16,518 bases of DNA, taken from the NCBI GenBank assembly GCA_905204915.1, contig CAJLBR010000027.1, positions 1-16,518 of the forward strand, read 5' to 3'. The notes under the pieces were generated by a model. The model searched no databases, was not told where the DNA came from, and was given only the letters and a program-made list of their open reading frames with translations. This stretch comes from an uncultured Clostridium sp. Its GTDB lineage: Bacteria; Bacillota; Clostridia; TANB77; CAG-465. Both the position numbers and the translations under genes were made by a program. Below are positions 13,746 through 16,518 of the stretch, piece by piece (the first letter of the stretch is position 1; each line of letters opens with the position of its first letter).

Positions 13746-15464
13746 ATGAAAAATTATTTAAAAAAATTACAAAAGAAATGTAAAGTTGATGATAAACTTA
13801 TTGATATAATTCAAGATTTAATAGATAAACTTGTAAATTTTGGATACATTTCTTCTTTTGACGAAACAAAAATAACAAAGAAGTTATTTAACAATATTGA
13901 TACAATAATAACTGGCGATTTAACTGGACTTGATTATAAGTCTGGATATTATGATGCTATGAAAAAAGAATTGTACATAAAAGATATAAATAATTTTGAA
14001 TCAGTTTATCTTCGTATTTTATATGTACTTTCTACAACTGAACTAGATAGTAAGAAGTTTAGTGTTGGTTACTCTACTACTTCACTTGCATCAAAAAGTT
14101 ATAAAATAGCACATAAAAACTTTGGATTTAATAGGGCTGTTATGTCTAATCTAGTATGTAGACTACTTTATACTTCTCCTACTACATTAAGTATTGTACC
14201 AACATATAGAACTTATGATAATGACTTTTTGGGAAACAGAATTAATAGTGATAATGATATATATTTCTTAGAAGGAAAACTACTAAAGCAAATGTGTTTT
14301 TGTTGCAACATTTCTGAAGAAGAATTATATTCTAACCTATTCTCTGCTTCACCGATAAAATACTTAAATAAAGTACTAGAAAAAGCAGGATTTGAAGATA
14401 ATGATGAACTTCTTAAACTATTTGATACTGCAAGTAGAATGTATTCTAACTATAACAAACTTTGCTTCTTAAATAGAAAGCTAAATGAAAATTATATAGA
14501 AATTAGAAAAAATGCTTTAAATGATGATATCTCTGAACTTACTAATAAAAGAGATACTATAAAGCTTGCAATAAAAACTGCTATACAAAAATTAGAATAT
14601 AAAGAATTAAAAATTGATGAAGAAGATTTCGATGAAAAAATTGAAGCAAGTCTTTCTGAAAAGATAAATTTCTTAGAAGAAAATATACTTACTAATATTT
14701 ATAAAATTCAAAACATTTTAGTAAAAATTCTTCTTCAAAACGAAGTTAAATACGATCCTTTAGAATACGCAATTAAATTAAAAGAAATAAGTAAAATGCT
14801 TATTGTAGAAAGTGATATTTTAAAAGATGCTATATACTCTACTATTACTTCAAAACTTCTAAGTACATATGAGTCAACTGCTTCTAACTTGATAGCAAAA
14901 ATAAAATATAGTCTTGTAAACGAAATTATATCATCAGAAAAATATATAAAGATATATAGACAATTGTCATTCAAAAAGTTAACTGAAGTTAAGCTAAAAG
15001 AAAATACTTCTTTAGTAGCTTTAACTGTAGACAATACATTCTTAAATTTAGTTGAAATTTCTAATCTAGATAAAAAATCAAAAGATTTAGAAAAAAATAC
15101 TAAAGTTATTCATCTAGATAATTTAAGATATTTACTTACTAATCCATCAATGACTACAGATACTTACATAGTAGAAGAAATATTCACTGCTATAAAAGCT
15201 AAAAGTAAAAAATATAGCAGTATACAAATTGAAAATGTTTTCTGGAGTTCTGTATATGAACCTAGTCTATTATTCATAATGATGGATGATGGATTTGATG
15301 TATTAAAAATGACAATTAATGATGGTGAAATTAAATTAACGAAAGTTCCACTTTCTGAAAATTACAATGTATTTAATATAAATGGTGATAACTTACCAAC
15401 TGTATATAACAAGAAAAAAACTTCAATATTTCAAAAAATTGTTGCATTATTTACGTTTATTTAA
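13746..15464 (+). CDS. Unknown protein with a degenerate zincin-like N-terminal region
   Basis: I do not recognise this 572-residue protein by name. Residues 65-165 have the layout of zincin-type peptidase-like domains of Firmicutes: GYYDAMKKELYI, an ESVYLRILYVLSTTEL helix (85-100), then HKNFGFNRAVMSNL. The positions expected for HExxH carry LRILY (89-93), so a zinc site appears absent (inference from pattern, not from a search). Residues about 240-350 are charged and helical, with coiled-coil character. The C-terminal third (about 450-572) is mixed, with WSSVYEPSLLFIMMDDGFDV and a basic, hydrophobic tail ending KTSIFQKIVALFTFI that might touch the membrane. ATG 13746 follows a strong CGGAGG site with about 9 bp spacing. 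It is probably monocistronic, between two terminators. There are no signs of transfer in base or codon use. Confidence 0.85.
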   Translation: MKNYLKKLQKKCKVDDKLIDIIQDLIDKLVNFGYISSFDETKITKKLFNNIDTIITGDLTGLDYKSGYYDAMKKELYIKDINNFESVYLRILYVLSTTELDSKKFSVGYSTTSLASKSYKIAHKNFGFNRAVMSNLVCRLLYTSPTTLSIVPTYRTYDNDFLGNRINSDNDIYFLEGKLLKQMCFCCNISEEELYSNLFSASPIKYLNKVLEKAGFEDNDELLKLFDTASRMYSNYNKLCFLNRKLNENYIEIRKNALNDDISELTNKRDTIKLAIKTAIQKLEYKELKIDEEDFDEKIEASLSEKINFLEENILTNIYKIQNILVKILLQNEVKYDPLEYAIKLKEISKMLIVESDILKDAIYSTITSKLLSTYESTASNLIAKIKYSLVNEIISSEKYIKIYRQLSFKKLTEVKLKENTSLVALTVDNTFLNLVEISNLDKKSKDLEKNTKVIHLDNLRYLLTNPSMTTDTYIVEEIFTAIKAKSKKYSSIQIENVFWSSVYEPSLLFIMMDDGFDVLKMTINDGEIKLTKVPLSENYNVFNINGDNLPTVYNKKKTSIFQKIVALFTFI

Positions 15465-15473
15465 AAATTAAAC

Positions 15474-15503
15474 AAAAAAATCAGGGATTACCCTGATTTT
15501 TTT
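15474..15503. terminator. Bidirectional terminator shared by convergent genes
   Basis: A perfect 13-bp stem, AAAAAAATCAGGG (15474-15486) with CCCTGATTTTTTT (15491-15503), has a 4-base loop and T runs on both strands. It serves the unknown gene on the plus strand and the HAD gene on the minus strand, whose stop codon lies in the loop. Confidence 0.93.
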
Positions 15504-16126
15504 ATTTTCTTTAGACATTCAAGTGATCTTATATTTTTAGCGTTCAAGAATTTAGATATCCATATTACCGCTTTACTTTTTCCAACATAAACAGATTTTA
15601 CATTGTAAAGAAAGGCTGGTACTATATCATCCATAAGATTGTTACCGACAAAGTACTTTATATAACAATACTCTTTGATTTTTCTTATCTCTCTAAATTT
15701 TGAATTAACAGAACTTATCTCAGCCTCCTCCAAAAATAGATTATCTGCCATTTTGTTATTTGATAAAACAATAATGTGATATCCTTTTTCCTTAAGAGTC
15801 TTTATAAGTTTTTTATGCTTCAAAATTTCCTTTCTTGAATATTCAACATACCCTTTGCTATACTCATCAAAAACTTTTTTGTAACTGATGCCTGCGATCA
15901 AAGAATATACAAAAAGTCTTAGCTTAAGCATAATAGTGGTGTTTTTTATAAGATCTAGCCGGTTAACTTTCCAAGCAATTTTATCAATCGCCACTACAAT
16001 TGGACAGTCTTTAAATATCTCTTCCCGAACAATTTTGTTGTCCAGTTTTTCAAAGTTAGTAATAGTTCCATCGAGATCGAACAATATAGACGGTATTTTA
16101 TTTGACTCACTATAATTAAAGTTCAT
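15488..16126 (-). CDS. HAD-family hydrolase (phosphatase-like)
   Basis: A 212-residue haloacid dehalogenase superfamily protein, probably a cytoplasmic phosphatase of the phosphoglycolate-phosphatase-like group. Motif I is LFDLDGT with the nucleophile Asp17 and Asp19. Motif II is VLSNN with Ser122. A helical cap lies between about 30 and 100. Motif IV is VGNNLMDD with Asp166 and Asp167. In motif IV the first acidic residue, usually part of GD, is Asn162. ATG at 16126 follows a GGAGG site with 9 bp spacing. It starts 35 bp after prfB on the same strand with no terminator between, so the two are probably co-transcribed. Its last codons form one arm of the terminator. The substrate is unknown. 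Confidence 0.85.
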   Translation of the reverse strand: MNFNYSESNKIPSILFDLDGTITNFEKLDNKIVREEIFKDCPIVVAIDKIAWKVNRLDLIKNTTIMLKLRLFVYSLIAGISYKKVFDEYSKGYVEYSRKEILKHKKLIKTLKEKGYHIIVLSNNKMADNLFLEEAEISSVNSKFREIRKIKEYCYIKYFVGNNLMDDIVPAFLYNVKSVYVGKSKAVIWISKFLNAKNIRSLECLKKIKKSG

Positions 16127-16161
16127 TAATTAATTCCTCCTTTTAAATTATGTAACCTATA

Positions 16162-16518
16162 TCAAATTATATCATCTTTCTTTATGTATTTCAAGTATTC
16201 GTATAAAAAGTCATCTATTTTACCATCCATTACACCTTCTATATTACCAATCTCGTACCCTGTTCTATGATCTTTTACCAAAGTATATGGACAGAATACA
16301 TATGATCTTATTTGGCTTCCAAATGCATTATCTGATGATTTTCCTTTTATTCCTTCTAATTTTTTTCTATTGTTTTCTTGTTCTAGCTTATACAATTTAG
16401 ACTTTAACATTTTCATTGCATAATCTCTATTTTGAAATTGCGATCTTTCAGTTTGACAAGAAACCACTATTCCTGTTGGGATATGTTTTAACCTTACCGC
16501 AGAAGATGTTTTATTTAC
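16162..16518 (-). CDS. prfB: Peptide chain release factor 2, C-terminal part (cut by window edge)
   Basis: RF2 recognises UAA and UGA stop codons and triggers peptide release at the ribosome. The last 118 residues are present. They open with VNKTSSAVRLKHIPTGIVVS, directly after where the catalytic GGQ would be. They continue with CQTERSQFQNRDYAMKML, then GSQIRSYVF, VKDHRTGYE and VMDGKIDDFL. The NKT and HPY/CPY...KDHRT forms point to RF2 rather than RF1. The gene itself ends with TGA, one of the codons its product reads. The 5' part, including any programmed frameshift site, lies outside the window. Confidence 0.96.
   Translation of the reverse strand, partial: VNKTSSAVRLKHIPTGIVVSCQTERSQFQNRDYAMKMLKSKLYKLEQENNRKKLEGIKGKSSDNAFGSQIRSYVFCPYTLVKDHRTGYEIGNIEGVMDGKIDDFLYEYLKYIKKDDII

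Overview
This is an A+T-rich chromosomal window from a low-GC Firmicute, most likely a member of the Clostridia. Supporting signs are strong AGGAGG-type ribosome sites, TTGACA-N17-TATAAT-type promoters, an S-box (SAM-I) riboswitch, intrinsic terminators with long T runs, and housekeeping proteins of the usual Firmicute form. The genetic code looks standard: UGG encodes Trp, at least two genes (the M50 protease and prfB) end in TGA, and a release factor 2 gene is present. This is not a Mollicutes-type code.

Left part, minus strand (1-9492). Reading leftwards from 9492: tRNA-Leu(UAG); a broken dinD gene that still has an intact SOS promoter; a 59-residue two-helix membrane protein with its own promoter; a single-gene ABC exporter; pyrG (CTP synthase); metK under a SAM-I riboswitch; an operon of M50 site-2-type protease, tsaD and a metallophosphoesterase; tRNA-Trp; and the 5' part of a MacB/LolD-type ABC ATPase cut by the window edge.

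Middle part, plus strand (9587-15464). An M14-type zinc peptidase, rmuC, glmU, and a 572-residue protein I do not recognise, whose N-terminal part looks like a zincin protease that has lost its active site.

Right part, minus strand (15488-16518). The 3' end of prfB (release factor 2), followed by a HAD-family phosphatase. The phosphatase stop codon lies in the loop of a terminator shared with the convergent unknown gene.

Most of the window is housekeeping: tRNAs, tRNA t6A modification, SAM, CTP and UDP-GlcNAc synthesis, and translation termination. The parts most worth a second look are the dinD remnant with a LexA box exactly filling its promoter spacer, the unlisted small membrane protein, the unknown 572-residue protein, the pyrG-metK junction with no terminator before the riboswitch, and unusual residues in the GlmU acetyltransferase loop and in the Q-loop of the edge ABC ATPase. 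I found no CRISPR array, transposase or complete mobile element, and no clearly new multi-gene system.
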